Assembly (NCBI GenBank): GCA_033558025.1
Contig: JAUCEF010000007.1
Coordinates: 9,982,001 to 10,046,000 of the forward strand
Reading direction: 5' to 3'
DNA: 64,000 bases
Source of the DNA: Phytophthora sp. 'mugwort'
Taxonomy: Eukaryota; Oomycota; Peronosporomycetes; Peronosporales; Peronosporaceae
Of the stretch, positions 44,380-55,827 are shown one piece after another. Position numbers and translations under genes: made by a program. Each line of letters begins with the position of its first letter. The stretch's first letter is position 1. A model generated the notes under the pieces. The model ran no database searches and had not been told where the DNA came from. It saw only the letters and a program-made list of their open reading frames with translations.

Positions 44380-46528
44380 AGATACCCTAGTACTCACGAC
44401 GTGCTTTCGGGCTGAGAAGAGCTTTGCCTCGCATTAAAACAGTCCTCACAACATAATTCGGCTGGAACGACTTCTTACGCTGACCACGAAGCGGTGCACA
44501 CTATGCATGCACGTTGGCGCCGCTTTTGCACGCCGGACACCGTAACGCAGTCGTCAAACTGCGTATGGGTGTGTCTGGGGCGGAGCTGAGGATTCTCCGG
44601 ACCGTATTGCAGCTAGCAGAGTGACAGAGGGTTGCATATCAAAGTTTTCAGGCTTCAGTTGTAGTAGCTGCTTGTGTAGAGGGTACATCCACGCGACGTT
44701 GCAGATATTGTAGTGAGGCGGGTTGCTTCCGTATGAGTGATGTATGCATTCACTATGTCAATGTCCACGAAGCATACGAATACTGACTTACAATATTTCC
44801 GAAATCGAAAGGAAGTCTGAATAAAGTAGGATTGCAAACGGAGTTGATCACGCGCGTCAACACCGACCATCCCGCGCTGGTATTTCGTCACCAAATGTTT
44901 GGCAACCTGACCGTTATGGGGCCATTTGATTCACGTTTCGCCGTGTGCGGTCTTCCGCTATTCCTGCACAAGTGGCCATATAATGGACCGATTTGTGGTC
45001 CTACCAGTGGCACGCATCCATGGTGGGAGCCGCCACGCACCGAGAGAACGTGAACGACCCTCGCTATGTTGATCGTGGACGAGTCTTCCGCTTCTCAGCG
45101 ACTCGAGCATCGAATCCGATTCGGCTTGTCGCGATAGTCCCGACAACATAGCTAGAAGCTCCAGTGCCAGCACTAGTGATGAGTAAACGCGGTCTATGGC
45201 AACCAGCCGAAAGCCACGTGAACTTTCCAAAGAACAGCCTTCATGTTGTGGGCGACCGCAGCGGCCCCGACTTGTTTCAACTGGCTGACCTGCAGTTGTC
45301 TCGGTCCCGCGCTTCAAATCAAGTTACAATGTTAGCAAGCTAGCAAAATTATCTAATGTAAACGTTACGAGTTTGTCGGGAAGGCGGAACTAACTTCGCA
45401 CCAGTGGCCATACGCAGCCTTCGAATCGCACACCATGAATATCTCCGTTCCATACCGATGAGGCTTGTCGGGTAGAGACATGCGCATTGTGTTCCTATGT
45501 GGAGTGTACAGTAAGACGCCTTCATCAAAGGAAACATAGCTGGGAGGGTTCAAGCCGAATACACCGTTCCTGCAGCGCCTTAACCACCTGCCGCAGCTTC
45601 TACGCTTGTCCCGCACAAGAGGGGCCTCGATGTTTGCGAAATGCAAGTCACGCAAAATGGCGGTACTACGATTTTACGCCATAAAATCTTCCGATGATAC
45701 CTGCAGGTGTAGCCCTGCCGTCGGATATCGCCCAATGCCGCGAGAATTGGCGAGTTTGCGAGCACAACATGTGTGCTACAAGCAGTTCGATTGCTTGGAG
45801 AATCCCAAAGCGTTCATACGGTTTGTCAGCTGGCAGGCGTCTACGTATCGGCGGCAGTGTTTCTGGGGCTGTAGTCCACCTCAATCGCACCTGATTTGAC
45901 CGCATGCGAGCAGTTCGAGATTCAATCTGCTGTCTTGTGATTGATCTCCTCTGCAATGCGAACCGACAGCGGCTTTGGCAATAAGAACAAAACAGTGTCA
46001 GTGGTGAGCCAGCGCTATCTCTGAGCTCGCGTATAGGGGCTGCCACATCTTCGGAAAGGTTGGGGTAGTTGGCCGGGTTATCCTCGAATATTGTAGGCAC
46101 TTCACTCCTCGTTGTCATTCGCAGGGCTTCCCTGTCGATATCATCAATAGTCAGCGAGCCTCTAGGTAATTCAATGAACTCCTTATCCACGAGAGCCACT
46201 TCACCGTCGGATGAAGAATCGTCATCAGGAAACTCCCAACGTTTGACGTCATCTGTGTCCTGCCATCCTCCGCCTCACTTCCGCTGGCGCTGATAGTCTC
46301 ATAATCGCCCGAGCCCTCGCCCATCAAAAGTCTAACATCGCTGACTCGACTCCAAATCTGGGAGACATGTGAGCTGATATCGACCTCTTCGCCATTTCCT
46401 TCGTCGTCCGATGGTTCAACACGAGCTTCCGGCACTACTTCAGATAGCATTCGCAGGAATGATCCAATGGCACCTTCGTCAGCAGAGCCATCCATGCCTA
46501 ATGGTGTGCGCAGTGACGATTCAAGCAC
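44380..46528 (-). pseudogene. piggyBac-type transposase relic
   Basis: On the minus strand an acidic N-terminal part (46151-46528) is followed by SAGSPLTLF (about 46010), then PPSYVSFDEGVLLY and MSLPDKPHRYGTEIFMVCDS (45365-45655), matching the piggyBac SFDE and DKPxxxGxKxF motifs. YQRGMVGVDARDQLRLQSY (about 44840-44890) matches the MGGVDxxDQxR signature, and GVQKRRQRACIVCT (about 44520) is the start of the C-terminal Cys-rich domain. piggyBac enzymes move DNA at TTAA sites. Multiple frames and stops show decay. Terminal repeats were not located. Confidence 0.75.
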
Positions 46529-47740
46529 CCGAGCATCAGCACAATGTGGGAAGCACTGCCTTCATCTTCAGTGTCAACAACGGGTCTACAAGGACCGAAA
46601 AGTGCTTCCAGCGTTGGAGATGAGAGCGCCAACGAACAGTCAATTTGTGACAGCGAAACCGATTGATCCGCATCATCGCTGAGCTCTCCGCCCAAATCCA
46701 CGTCGTGACCCATGTCTGCAGCACCAGCATACGTCGTGTGCATTGTTATTGTGCTTCGCGTCAAAGTGTCCGCCACGCCCACCCGCTTGAGGTGCCGCCG
46801 CCATTCCCGCGTCCGAGTATCCACCGCCGCGCGCGACGCCGAGTGTCCGCCTCGCCCGCGTCCGAGATGCCGCCGTCGCACATCATGCCCATGTGTCGTC
46901 TTTGCACGCGGCGCTGGAATGTCACGCCCGAGTTTCCGCCGCGATGGCCGGCGTCCGCGTGTCCGCTGTTCGCCACAGATGAGTTGCCACCGTGCTTATT
47001 TTCGCATCTTCATCCCCCCCCCCCTCGATGCCCTATTCAGGTTGATCAGGCCAGACATTATCGCGAATGTAACCACAGCGTCCTCCCCTGCAAATACACA
47101 CTGAAAATATGTTGATAACAGGGATTTTGGCATAGGTTACGTACTTGTGGACACATTTGCACCAGCGTTCGGCGCGAAGCACGACCAGACAGTCGCAAGC
47201 CTGATCGACTTCTTTGAGTTCCAAACCGCCGCTCGCAGTTGCCGCCAGAGATGCCTGAAGGCCACTACGCGATCTGAAGCATCTTGTTTCGTGCCTGCAC
47301 TTGACCCAATCCTCGAGACGCAGGTCACTAACCGGTTTAAGATCAATTTCTGAATGAACCCGATTCCCAGCTCGCTGCCACCGCTAATAATGGATGACGG
47401 CTTCCCGGTAGCCCCATCTCTGTCTTGGTTTTGCAGGTCTGCATTTGACGGGAGAAACATCGCGCATATGTCTTTCTTGGCTCGCCAGGAGAACTTACAG
47501 AAATAGCAGATGCTCTTGAGCGTCGTTGTATCTTATATATATGGAGACAGAAACCGCATCGTTTTAACTTCTTATATCCGCTGTTTTCAAATTTTATTTT
47601 TACAAGACGTCCTCTGTCGTTGATAAATTTTGCTGAGGGAACGAGAAAACGCCGCACCAAGACGACGATCATTTTGCAACAAGCTCACACCAACTCTGAC
47701 TAACAATTTCCAGCCTCGCAACAACAACAAAACACTCGCT
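46529..47740. other. No firm feature
   Basis: GC-rich sequence with Arg/Pro-rich overlapping frames (46660-47110), probably the outer part of the piggyBac element, followed by unassigned sequence. The word TCTTGGCTCGCC with a following GAGAAC-like stretch (about 47473) recurs in the same orientation near 49374, which suggests another dispersed repeat. Confidence 0.3.
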
Positions 47741-47747
47741 AGCCACC

Positions 47748-48620
47748 ATGCAGAGCATCTCGTTATCGATCCGGTTGCAGCAACGCTACACAGTTAGCGC
47801 ATCTAAACATCTCGCAAAGCGAAGGAACACTGAAGGGCCGGTCGTGTCTCGCATAGTTCAGCCATGCCCCATCCCTCAAGGCTTCGTCATCAATCCACCA
47901 CCGGAGTTCATATACCAGAGCTCCGAGGCTGCAGAAACTGCTCTACACGCGTGGACGGAATCAAACGGCTTCAACGTATCTAAATGCATGGCGGACTATC
48001 TTCCCGGCCCCGACAAAGTGCAAGTTTGATCAATATTTTGAATGCAACCGAGCTGGTAAGCCTTAGAACACGGGTCATCTTGCTGACGGCGAGCGTGTTC
48101 GAACCAGGCGAGGCTCGAAACGCATCAGGATGGCTATCAAGTTGCGGCCAGTCAGCAAAAAAAGCATCCAGAGGGGGAATGGGCTATTGTGAAGAAACAT
48201 GGAAGCTGCCGTCGCAACCACCCTGCGTCGGTTGGTGTACGTATTCACGCGGCTCATCGTCAAGGGGCATTATTAGAAGAAAAAGGCCACGTCCCAATTT
48301 GCGTTCGTTTGTGCGAATGCAAACTGTAACTGGTGTTCACGTGGCAAACATGAATGCCAGTATCCTGGTGGTCGATGGCGATTCGATGGTCATTGTTAAA
48401 TGCAAGACAAAGTGCTCGTCAAGAACCCTAGCTGCGCAAACGCCAATGGAGGCGATTTTACTGAGCTCCGACAACGCCAATTTTTCTTTCGGCACTCTTT
48501 CAACGAGGCGACCAACCGGGTTCGCCGTCTGTTTGGGCCCACCCGGCAACCACTGAGTTATACAAGCAACACTCAGTTGTGCTGGTTGTAGATTACACGT
48601 CCAATACCGCCTTCAGGAAC
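47748..48620 (+). pseudogene. MULE transposase N-terminal (FAR1-like) relic
   Basis: The first frame carries EAAETALHAWTESNGFNVSK, the start of a FAR1-type zinc-binding domain. In shifted frames the match continues with YFECNRAGKP, ADGERVRTRRGSKRIR, IVKKHGSCRHNHPASVG (the HNHP end of the domain) and, near 48560, YKQHSVVLVVDYTSNTAF, resembling the first catalytic Asp strand of Mutator-like transposases. At least three frame changes are needed. The rest of the transposase is missing or unrecognisable. Confidence 0.6.
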
Positions 48621-51402
48621 AAAAGAAAGCGGATAGAGAGAGCATTCCGGGGCAGGAGAAAACGGATCGAGAATAAGCCAAGCAATTTCGGAAAGAGGAA
48701 TGCAGATGGTAGCCCCAGAGCTAAAACAAAAAAATGATGCGCCAGGGAGACAAAGCGTCGGTGCTGAAACAAAGACGTTTGGTTGTAACGCAGAAGAGAG
48801 TCCTGGAGTCCACAATGCCTCCACGTTATCAGAAGCGAACGAATGGAGAGCTCATACGACTCCCCCCTTCAGGAACTGGACCAGAACACTGTCTTCCTCA
48901 GTAATAACGTATTTGTTATATAGGTTATACATAGTGTCCGGAATGTTCACATCTGGAGGGTTGATTAAGAGGTCTATTGAACCTCGATACTCCAGCACAA
49001 ATTAGTGCAAACAAGTCAAGCGATGCACTGTCAAACAGAGGTAACCTCTCTCTTTGTTTCGAGGTATTTATGACTTCGAATGGACCAGTCTATCATCGTT
49101 TTTGGTTGGCTCAAACTTGACACGGAACGTGTCGCCAACGTATAAATACAGAAAAACCTTGGCCATCTTAGTGCTATAATACCATTGGTGGACGCACTTT
49201 CGATTCACCCCTCTGTTACCAACGTCGTAACCTACGGCACAAGCCAACGTTCCAAAAGAAATGTCTCGGAAAAAAACGATCGCATACTTTGATCTAGTTT
49301 ATTCTGGACTGCAAAAATATAAACTGGGAGAGGTCAAAAATGGGGAGAACTAACTATCGAACATATTTTTTCTTGGCTCGCCGAGAGAACTATAGAAAGA
49401 CAAGCAGATACCGCGCCGAATGTTGATTGTCTTTCCTAACGGGTGAGCGATAGAAAACGCCACTCACGTCGCTTAAGCGCGTACCGCCTAGCGAGTGATG
49501 ATGAGCGCCACCGCACGTCGCTAGCCGAAGCCCATACGCCACTGTCTTTTCGCTTCGTTGGGTTGATGCATGGAATGACCGGTGTTGTTTTTTTGCGCAG
49601 TCCCGTTCACAACATTAGAAATCGCAAGTCGCTGTGTTTCGTCGTTGTTTCCATGACCTCCCGGTCTCGGCCCATGAGAGCCGCAGAGGAACGATGGGAT
49701 GGCCGTGGACGCAATGACGAAACTTGAAGAATATGGAGCCAGGTCAACCATGGATGGAGCACAGGAGGTAATGGTTATTGGCTATTGGCGGAGGTTTGTT
49801 GACGTATTGGCTATGCGAATAGTACCTACATGTGTTCGGCGTTTAGTTTGGTGTATTGCTTATTGCACCGAACGAAGCCCTGAATATCCCCAGGTCCAAT
49901 CAGGACAAAACGGTTCTTCGTCGCCGAAGAATTAAGGAATGGGCCCTCACCGAGCCGGAGACGCTGTGGAAGCAAACCGCTAGTATTGTACACCGACGCC
50001 TACCAGGGTTACTTTGCACATGCTCGTTTTGTGCCGCAAACGGCAGAGCCTGTTTGCCCGAGTTAATTGCAATCATCAAGTCAAATGGCGCATGTAATAT
50101 CCAGCCTGCGGATTTTAGTTTACATTGGCGAATCCGGCAACCCGAAGGTACAGACGTATTACCTTGCCTAGAAGAGCCAGCAGTTATTCGAACACAAAGT
50201 CGTCAACGCAGCCGCCGAAGCCATCGTGCAAAATCATGGCATGTTCGGCTAAGAACAAGACCCCGCAATAAGTGAGCGTATAGACCAAATCATCCAGCAT
50301 CGCCGCCTCGAACATGGACCCCCTCCACAAACGATCCTGATAATGAGGTAGGGTTACGAATTTTCGGCTCGATGTTTGTTGCGTTTGAAAACGACGGTAC
50401 ATCTCTCATTTTGGGATTATAGTGGGGGGAGCGCTAGATTTTGTGAGTAATGGTCACATTCCACTCACTTAGGAAGCTAAGTGGACGTGCAGCGGATACC
50501 CACAAGAAAATCCGATTGCTTTTTAGAACTATAGAGTCGCCACGACTAGTTTGGATCCAACGCTTACATTTAGCATGCGTGCCCTCCACCCAGACGTATC
50601 CTGGTACCCAAAGTAAGAATATTGCTTAGTCCAGCAGCGCACACCACGGACTTAAAAATTTCCACTAGTGTTGATCGAGATAGGTAGCAACTATCGGGCG
50701 TAGCGCTTTCAGAGTTGTCCGCGCTACTTCAAACTCGTGCTCACTATCATGATTCAGAGCTTCGACCTTCGAAGTAAGTCACTATGGGAGATTCTGTTTC
50801 TCATGTGTGCATATACTAGTCTTGGAGCGACGTGCTTCTCCGCCACTTGCCCAAGGACTTGGTGTGTCTTACTCAGGACATTCCTATTCATATACCATTT
50901 GCATACCAGTGTGGTGGACACTGAAGGAAACACCCGCCGTTCAGAATTGAGACTCGCTAGGTCTCGATTGGACAGTATCACGCAAAGCATTCTGGTACCA
51001 TACTCTTGATGAAGTCGTACGATGTACTGAAGGCCCATGCGAAATCACCTTTTGTTTGATCTCAAAGCCAGCATTGTGCCAGGGGAGCACTGCGTTCAGT
51101 CCAGTTATGCTACTGATCTGAGAAGCTGGATATTTTACCACACGCATACGGTCAGCTTTTTGTTGTTCCTGAGTATGTTTTAGCTCCGCCCTTTTTGCTT
51201 TTTTAGACGCTATTGTTCTGCTGCCAGGTACTCCTTAACAATTTTCTCTGCTTGTTTCCGTGCATTTTCAACTTGCTTTCTTTCGGTTGAGCGATTTTGG
51301 CCATATTCGCTTCTTTTCTAGCCATGAAACGGGCGTCAACATCATCTGCAGTCAAAAATACCCTCCATTAATAAACGATCTGCCTTGGCCAGCTTGGGCT
51401 CC
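48621..51402. other. Unassigned, gene-free block
   Basis: No frame in this 2.8-kb stretch shows a recognisable domain, and overlapping short frames occur on both strands. It probably consists of old transposon sequence. The repeat word noted at 47473 has its second copy at about 49374. Confidence 0.35.
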
Positions 51403-52815
51403 TTAAGCTCTTGTGCTTAACCATATCCCAGTCATTAAGCGACAGAACCGCACCGTGTCGGGATCTAAGCCTTCTCGCTTGGGTCGATTGCGTGTTGTCC
51501 CTGAACGTAGGTTTGAGAAGAACATGGCATTTTCTACCGAGCCGTCCCCGGTGATGCCATGCAGAATGTTATTTTTTTTACTCAGGGGATGGATCACTGT
51601 CTTTTCAAATTCACTAACAACGTGTTTCCGGGTCCAACATCGAGGCAGCGCAATTGATGCCATTTCCATCACTTAGTGATAGGGCATTCATTGCGCACAC
51701 GGAAAACATCGATTCTTTATCGAGCTCGCTTAAAATGCTAGAAGGCAGTATCATTAACGGCTGAAGGACATGTGACGTGTGAGCTGGGACGGTATGAATC
51801 AATATACTATTTTTCGGACATGTTCCAGTGTCTTCCAGGATCTGTGTCACCCATTACCACCAGAACAGGACGATCAGCCGGGATGTTGCCTACAAGCATC
51901 TAAAAGTATTAGATGAATAAGTCCGTCGTGATAAAGGCAGACTTGCTGGCAGCGAACGCTGAGATGGGAAATGCTCTGTTTGTGTACTCTTCACACACGG
52001 TCGCTCCAGGCAGGGTAAAAATGGAGGGGCATGGTCGCCATCGGCGTTCACGCATACAAGGGCAGACACGTTCGTCCTGTTATCAGACTGCTGTGTATTG
52101 TTTTGCAGCTTTTCTTTTTGTAGACAAAACTCTTTTTATCTCTGTGGGATCCATGCCCACACTTCCCAGATTCATCGAGATTCAAAACACATGATGACGG
52201 AAGCCCGGGAGCAAGATTTAGCATTTTTTCACGGAGCTCGTCATAGTAGCCAGAATGTTTTCACACGTTGACGATTCGGCTCGCTTTTGATTTAAACGCT
52301 GTAGCTTACGCTTGCATAAACCTTGCTGTGACGCCCTAGAAATCGCTGGACCCAGCGAATGACAGGAAATTGGCAGGAATTAAACTCTCGTAAGGGCTAG
52401 ATTCCACAGTTTTGCGAACAAATGCCGCAAGTTCCTGGTTTGTCATACACCGAGTGTGGTCAGTGCTCTTGAGTATCGTCTCCCCATTTCATCCTTTTCA
52501 CCTGGTGTTGGAACCGGACGTGCTCCATTCATCGCTTCCATTTGAACTTGTCTCGTCACGAGTCTCTGAATCCGCATCCTGTCATTATCATAAGCGTTTT
52601 CCGCGTCACAGTACGACTTTCTACCAGACACGACTGCAGATACAGCTGCCCTCCAGATTCGTCAATTTGTTAATTCTGTTCCCTATCACAGTCAAATATT
52701 TATCATCGTCGTCGCTGTCTCTTTTTTCCAGCACGGCAACAGACGCATTGCTGCCCCCAGCGCTTCGCCCTTGGCTGCGCTATCTTGAAATGCTGGAAGA
52801 TTGGCATGCATGAAT
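51403..52815 (-). pseudogene. Pogo-like DDE transposase relic
   Basis: Minus-strand pieces in order are a Gln/Arg-rich N-terminal fragment (52443-52631), CVLNLDESGKCGHGSH (about 52165-52195; first catalytic Asp-Glu), PADRPVLVVMGDTDPGRH (about 51830-51885; second Asp region), SILIHTVPAHTSHVLQPL (about 51755-51810) and EFEKTVIHPL (about 51590-51610). This is the DDE_1/pogo plan. The Asp expected after HVLQPL is Met, and stops and frameshifts occur throughout. The element is inactive. Confidence 0.65.
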
Positions 52816-52929
52816 ATCATCATTTATCCGACCGTACTTAAGTGTGATCATTACAATACCTAAGTAAGTCGGTGCAAATCATCCAACCGCATATCAAGTA
52901 TAGTCAGAGCAAGTACATGCAATACTTCA

Positions 52930-53155
52930 GCGCGCTGATTGGAGGACTGAGGTCACCCAGCTAGCGAAGGGAGCATGCATGCGGTTTGCAGCCCGTGGGT
53001 AAAGCACGCGGATGGAAACTCAGGGCCAAATACTGTTCAACCGTCAAGCGAAGGCGCAGTCGTAGCGGGCTTGTCACGCTATAAGTCGCGGGTTCAAGTC
53101 CCGTCTTAGGATTCTGTCGCTAGCGAGCCCTACGAGCCGCCAGGGTTATTAGGAC
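52930..53155 (+). mobile_element. tRNA-derived SINE-like element, longer copy
   Basis: A Pol III-type A box (GGCGCAGTCGTAGCGG, 53053-53068) and a near-perfect B box (GGTTCAAGTCC, 53091-53101) lie 22 bases apart, as in a tRNA gene. A clover-leaf tRNA could not be completed: the acceptor stem and anticodon arm do not pair convincingly, so this is a tRNA-derived repeat rather than a tRNA gene. The 3' part (53104-53153) and the upstream module (52933-53042) both recur near 2851-3051, there with one module inverted. tRNA-derived SINEs are known in Phytophthora. Confidence 0.6.
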
Positions 53156-54249
53156 GCATAGCTAGATGACATTATATAATGGTGCCCCTCTTTCGCCGTT
53201 TTATGCATGGTCGGAGGGTCGGAGATTTTATGATATGGAGCCTTCCTACATTAGAAAAAAATATTTTTCTGTGCTGTTGGGATTCTATAACAGCAAAGCT
53301 GCTGCGGAAAGCGTCGTTGTCCCCAACTTTGTACTGAGTTCTATCATCAATCTAGAAATTCTACACCAGAGAAAATACACGTTAAGTCTGAAAATGGACT
53401 CGGCAAGGAGGGCACAAGCCTGCACTCGGCATTCAATCCACGGTAATGACCTGAGGACGTCGCTATGCGCTTAATCGGGCTGCGAGGATGGAAGCAGCAG
53501 CACTTTGTGTTGTCCGTACCCGGTGTCATGAAGATGCCGCGCGCAGTACAGGGATGTCACCACTGCCGGCCCACTTCGCAGCGTATTGCGGTGAAGTGAG
53601 CGGTGGTGGCGAGTTGGGTTTTTCACATGCGCTGCCCCAGCTTCGCAGCATTGTGGCTCCCTGGAAGCTGGGACCGGTCCGGTCACCGAAGGGAGAGAAA
53701 GGCATGTGGGATAAGTAAGGCAGCATCTGTACATGTTATTGGAAAGGAAAGCCGATCCGGCGGAAGATCGGAGCGATGCTGCGTTACAAGGTGACGAGTA
53801 CGCACGCCAGTACGACGATGACAAGATATTATAACCACATTAAATCCATAAAAAAAAACACCACGATCCCTGGCAAACACAAACCCGCGAATTGCCCTAC
53901 ATCAAAGCATCGATAGTCACGACGCAGAGTCAGGTGACCACAAGAATATCCGAGCAAACACACGATAATATTCTGGCGCCACAACGAGCCGTATCCTCCA
54001 ATCCAAAACCTCGATTTTTCGTTTTATTCAATCACATCGTGACGTGTTGGTATGTGAGAACCGATTGACTGGCAGGACGTGCTCTAGCTTACACGCTTCT
54101 CACTTTAAAATAAGCCCCTTGACAAGCGCGTCGACCCCCTCCCCACGATGACCAGTCCTCCAAGCTCCCGCCCCTGAAACCTGCTATGCAACGGCGTTTC
54201 CGCTGAAGACGCCGCGCTATTGTTGAAAGGCATGAAGACATTCAAGACT
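53156..54249. other. No recognised feature
   Basis: A plus-strand frame at 53166-53474 (TTG or ATG start, SPFYAWSEGRRFYDMEPS) has no family I can name. The rest is unassigned. Confidence 0.35.
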
Positions 54250-55827
54250 GTTAAGAGCCAGCTGATCTCGTGCACGGCCTGCAGCAGCAGCGCTCCGCAC
54301 TCAATGTGGTACGAGCTGCTGTGCTGCGCGTGCAAGTTCTGCAAAACCTCGGCCCCCTACAAGTCATGCCCTGGCGTCTTAAAGTGCTCGTCTGCCAGAA
54401 GACCGGCAACGTTGACTTGCACCAACAAGGAGCGCATCTTACTATGCTGTGTACGCCTTCGAGGTCTTTTATCAGGCCGCAGCAGCGCGAGTTCATTAAA
54501 GAGCTAGAACGAGAAAATTTGATGCCGCTGCGCATTCGGTACGCCCTTGGGCACAAGTTTGAGCTGCGGCCTGCGTCTGTACCTAGCCTATGTGCAGTGC
54601 AAAACATAGTGAAACCACACACGTGCCTCGGTGGCAAGGACAAGCGGAAGGAGATTATGCAAGCAGTGCAACGCGCTGCATTTAGTGGGCATGAAGACAA
54701 GCACGACGCCTTCATGTTCACTAACGACTATGATGCATCCGGCATACCCATTGGGGGCTGTAGGGGAACTTCACCAAGTGTCAGTGCTACCACACACCGT
54801 TTGGCTGCGCCACCACAAATAACCCGGTTGAACAATTCAACCAGGCACTGAAGTGGGACTACACGCACCATCACCAGCTGAAGATAGTCATGCTGCTAGC
54901 TCAGCTACTGATATGGTGCAACTACCATTCGATGGCGCTTCCATGATTCCTGTTTCATCCCTCCTGCCCTGCGATATTGCAAACTCATACGTGAGCTCTT
55001 GCCGCCGCGGACTGCTGCGAGAGTATGTTGTTGCCCGCGCCAGTGGCGACTTCTTCTTAGGCGACGCTGGCCCTGAGCTAGGGCACGTCCGCGCTGTCGC
55101 CTCTGTGCGGACGTTCATCCCCGAGCTGAACCGTATGCGAGATAACATGGCCGTATCCGCTATATTTGGACTTCACTACCCTCGCATGGAGGTCGAAGGT
55201 CAAACTCGAACTGTCTGGCCAGCCGACCTCCCACACGCGTACTACCCGTGTCAGTACCACATGAAGATGGGTTACTGCTGTCACCTTATGTTCGCTCAGC
55301 AGTCCCGAAGTGTTGTCAACGAGTCGGTCGAGGGCATCCTAGTGACCAGGAAGCGCGTTCGCAATGCAGGACGTCCACAAGGCATCGGTCACGCCCTTCG
55401 CCGGGTTGTAAGCGACCCGATGCACACAATGCAGAATACGAGCAGTAGCGCAAGCCGCTTCATTGAATTTAAACACGATCTACAAACACTAAACCAATAC
55501 AATATACATGTAGTCAGCTTTAGCCAAACTTTTCCACCCTCAATGCAACGCCAAGCTTACCTTAATCCACCCGTTCAGCGCCAGCTGCTCGCTACTGGTC
55601 GCCGACGACGACACGCGACCACCTCTGTGCCTCCTCCAGCCATGCTACAGTCCACTCGACTTGCTCCAGTCGCGCGCTGCAAGTCACCGACGACGCGTGA
55701 CTGCGTCAGCGCCTCCTCCAGCATCGCCACGGTCCACTCATTCAGCACCAGCCGCGCGTTGCAAGTCGCCGACGACGCGCGGCCGCCCCAGCGCCACCTC
55801 CGTTCTTGCACGGTCTTGGTGCGATGA
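54250..55827 (+). pseudogene. MULE transposase with its catalytic core deleted
   Basis: The 5' part (54270-54760) encodes the N-terminal region seen in oomycete Mutator-like transposases: EFIKELERENLMPLRIRYA and PSLCAVQNIV. It then joins, in another frame near 54770, to CQCYHTPFGCATTNNPVEQF (54775-54835), a segment that in intact proteins lies after the DDE core. The second frame (54853-55827) has the SWIM-type zinc-finger region YYPCQYHMKMGYCCHLMFAQ followed by RNAGRPQGIGHALRR. The first SWIM Cys of the usual YCPCQY is Tyr. Loss of the DDE core makes this a non-autonomous remnant. Confidence 0.65.

Noticed and set aside
46663..47115. Arg/Pro-rich frames near the piggyBac relic, considered as a gene
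   Set aside because: Overlapping frames on both strands have the same low-complexity character and no domain, so they are probably GC-rich flank.
53043..53115. Functional tRNA gene
   Set aside because: A and B boxes are present, but the acceptor and anticodon stems do not pair and the sequence is a dispersed repeat.
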